This document shows positions 4,011 through 5,483 of a stretch of DNA of 5,483 nt, piece after piece; position 1 is the first letter of the stretch, and the number at the start of each line of letters is the position of its first letter. A model generated the notes under the pieces. The model was not told the DNA's origin, made no database searches, and saw only the letters and a list, made by a program, of their open reading frames with translations. A program made the translations under genes and the position numbers. The DNA lies in assembly GCF_934190855.1 (NCBI RefSeq), contig NZ_CAKPTN010000107.1, positions 1 through 5,483 on the forward strand, given 5' to 3'. The stretch is from an uncultured Veillonella sp. (GTDB taxonomy: Bacteria > Bacillota > Negativicutes > Veillonellales > Veillonellaceae).

Positions 4011-5483
4011 ATGAGTAATCCGAAAGACTTTAATTGGACAGGATTTTGGAACGATGTTGATTATGCATTTGAATCCTATATAGGTAAACCTGTTACCGAT
4101 GAGGATATTAAGGCTGCTGAAGCTGAGCTTGGCTATACATTGCCTGCAGCATATATTGAGCTACTTAAAAACCATAATGGTGGTGTAGTAAAGAAAAATT
4201 GTTTTATTAACGATGATGACGATTGTGTATATATAACAGGAATATATGGCATCGATAGAGATAAAAAATACTCTCTTTTAGGTGAGATGGGAAATGAGTT
4301 TTGGATCTCTAAATGGGAATATCCTCCTATCGGTGTCGTTGTAGCTGATACCATTTCTGGTGGGCATGATATGATTTTCCTCGATTATCGTGACTGTGGT
4401 CCTACCGGTGAACCTAAGGTTGTACGAGTAGATCAAGAAGGTGATTACTCAATCACTCCCTTAGCAGATAACTTTGCTGACTTTATTAAGAACTTATATT
4501 TTAATATAGAAGAAATTACAGATGAAGAGTTTCAAGAATTAAGTGATGCGGAAAAGGTTAAGCTCCTTAATGAACAAGAGGGCATCGATATTAAGCGTGC
4601 GATGGAATTATTAACTAACATAGGCATCGATAATTTGTCGCCTATACTATTAAGTACCTTAGGACGTATGTATAACAATAATGGCCGCGCATCAGAGGCT
4701 ATTGAGTTGTTTGAACGAATCGATGAGGCACATCGTGATTGGTCTTGGTACTATCGTTGTGGTTATGCTCATGGGATGTTAGCTATTGGTGAAAGCTACG
4801 AATCTGAACATGTGCAGAAAGCATTACAGTTAATAGAGATGGGCATAAAAGTGACGAAAGAAGCTCACTTAGATAAACAGCTTGTTTGGTGTTGTGAAGT
4901 GGTAAAATATCACCTATCTAAAATTAAGCCAAAAGAGTACAAGGAGGATTATCCTTTGATATTTGAAACCATTAAGAATGTCTTTGATAAGAAAAATAGT
5001 AAAGATACTGAAGACGTTACTGATTGCGATGAAGATAACTATCCTACATATGATGTAGTACATTGGGTATTTAATAAGCAAACATATAGTAGAGAAGAGT
5101 TTTCCAAAGAATACAATGAAAATGTAAAGAACTATGTAGATGATGAAGCAGATGACGACGATAGATTAGAAGAACCTGAAATCTTAGTAACCTATGAATC
5201 TTGGATTGAAAGTAAAGACCAACTCTTTGATAATGAACGTGTAACCGATGAGGAGTTACACGAAGAAGATAAAGAAGATGGTATGTGGCAGGTAGAAATT
5301 ATGGCTCATCTTGTAGCAGATAATGGTACATATTTTACTAGAGAAGAATTGCTCTTTAAATTGCACAATTTGATGGCCAATAAAGAATTAGGCGATCACG
5401 TATTCTTTGAAGGCATTGAATACGAAGGCCATGAATGTGAAGGTTACGGACTTATAGATACTGAAGATGGCATACCTGTATTC
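4011..5483 (+). CDS. SMI1/KNR4 (SUKH-1) protein with TPR-like middle and acidic C-terminus (cut by window end)
   Basis: The reading frame is open from the ATG at 4011 to the last base, giving 491 residues without a stop. Residues about 8-165 form a clear SMI1/KNR4 (SUKH-1) domain: DEDIKAAEAELGYTLPAAYI (30-49) with ELLKNHNGG, GIYGID (77-82), PPIGVVVADTISGGHDMIFL (105-124) then DYRDCGPTGEPKVVRVDQE, and ITPLADNFADFIKNL (148-162). Residues about 185-330 are helical and look like degenerate TPR units, for example ASEAIELFERID (227-238), WYYRCGYAHGMLAIG (246-260) and VQKALQLIEMGI (268-279). From about 340 the chain is strongly acidic (D-D-E-A-D-D-D-D near 377-384), with two similar segments: YDVVHWVFNKQTYSREEFSK (347-366) and VEIMAHLVADNGTYFTREEL (428-447). 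SUKH proteins are known as immunity factors for nuclease and other polymorphic toxins; the TPR part would add protein binding. AGGAG (3998-4002) lies eight bases before the ATG. Last visible gene of the proposed operon. Confidence 0.9.
   Translation, partial: MSNPKDFNWTGFWNDVDYAFESYIGKPVTDEDIKAAEAELGYTLPAAYIELLKNHNGGVVKKNCFINDDDDCVYITGIYGIDRDKKYSLLGEMGNEFWISKWEYPPIGVVVADTISGGHDMIFLDYRDCGPTGEPKVVRVDQEGDYSITPLADNFADFIKNLYFNIEEITDEEFQELSDAEKVKLLNEQEGIDIKRAMELLTNIGIDNLSPILLSTLGRMYNNNGRASEAIELFERIDEAHRDWSWYYRCGYAHGMLAIGESYESEHVQKALQLIEMGIKVTKEAHLDKQLVWCCEVVKYHLSKIKPKEYKEDYPLIFETIKNVFDKKNSKDTEDVTDCDEDNYPTYDVVHWVFNKQTYSREEFSKEYNENVKNYVDDEADDDDRLEEPEILVTYESWIESKDQLFDNERVTDEELHEEDKEDGMWQVEIMAHLVADNGTYFTREELLFKLHNLMANKELGDHVFFEGIEYEGHECEGYGLIDTEDGIPVF

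Noticed and set aside
4133..4354. Open frame of 73 codons on the - strand
   Set aside because: It is a shadow inside the SUKH domain coding region.

Overview
The window looks like chromosomal DNA of an AT-rich, low-GC Firmicutes-type bacterium. It has strong GGAG-type ribosome binding sites, a Gram-positive type LexA operator (GAAC-N4-GTTC) and an A/T-ending codon bias. A Negativicute such as Veillonella is my best guess. That guess rests on composition and gene style, not on a database match.

Left part (1-1520): the 5' end of lexA runs leftward off the window edge. Facing it is a rightward transcription unit. The shared intergenic region carries a cluster of three LexA (SOS) boxes. One overlaps the -35 of the inferred lexA promoter, one lies in the spacer of a good rightward promoter, and one lies just past the rightward start site. 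The first gene of the rightward unit, an exported protein of unknown family, appears broken by an in-frame TGA in its signal peptide and by a frame change soon after. Sixteen bases beyond it is an intact gene for an FMN-binding split-barrel protein (pyridoxamine 5'-phosphate oxidase / NimA-like family). A strong intrinsic terminator follows. The NimA-like gene has no obvious promoter of its own, so it may be read from the SOS promoter.

Right part (1521-5483): five closely spaced rightward genes with no terminator between them probably form one operon. In order they are: an ankyrin-repeat protein with a distinct C-terminal domain; two small acidic proteins of unknown function whose genes overlap by 8 bases; a small two-helix membrane protein; and a large SMI1/KNR4 (SUKH-1) protein with a TPR-like middle and an acidic C-terminal region, cut off by the window end. 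Ankyrin-repeat proteins, SUKH proteins and small acidic orphans in a row are typical of immunity-gene arrays linked to polymorphic or contact-dependent toxins. No toxin is visible here, so the array may be an orphan defence against neighbours' toxins, or its toxin may lie beyond 5483.

The most interesting points are the triple SOS operator driving a decayed exported protein next to lexA, and the array of candidate immunity proteins.
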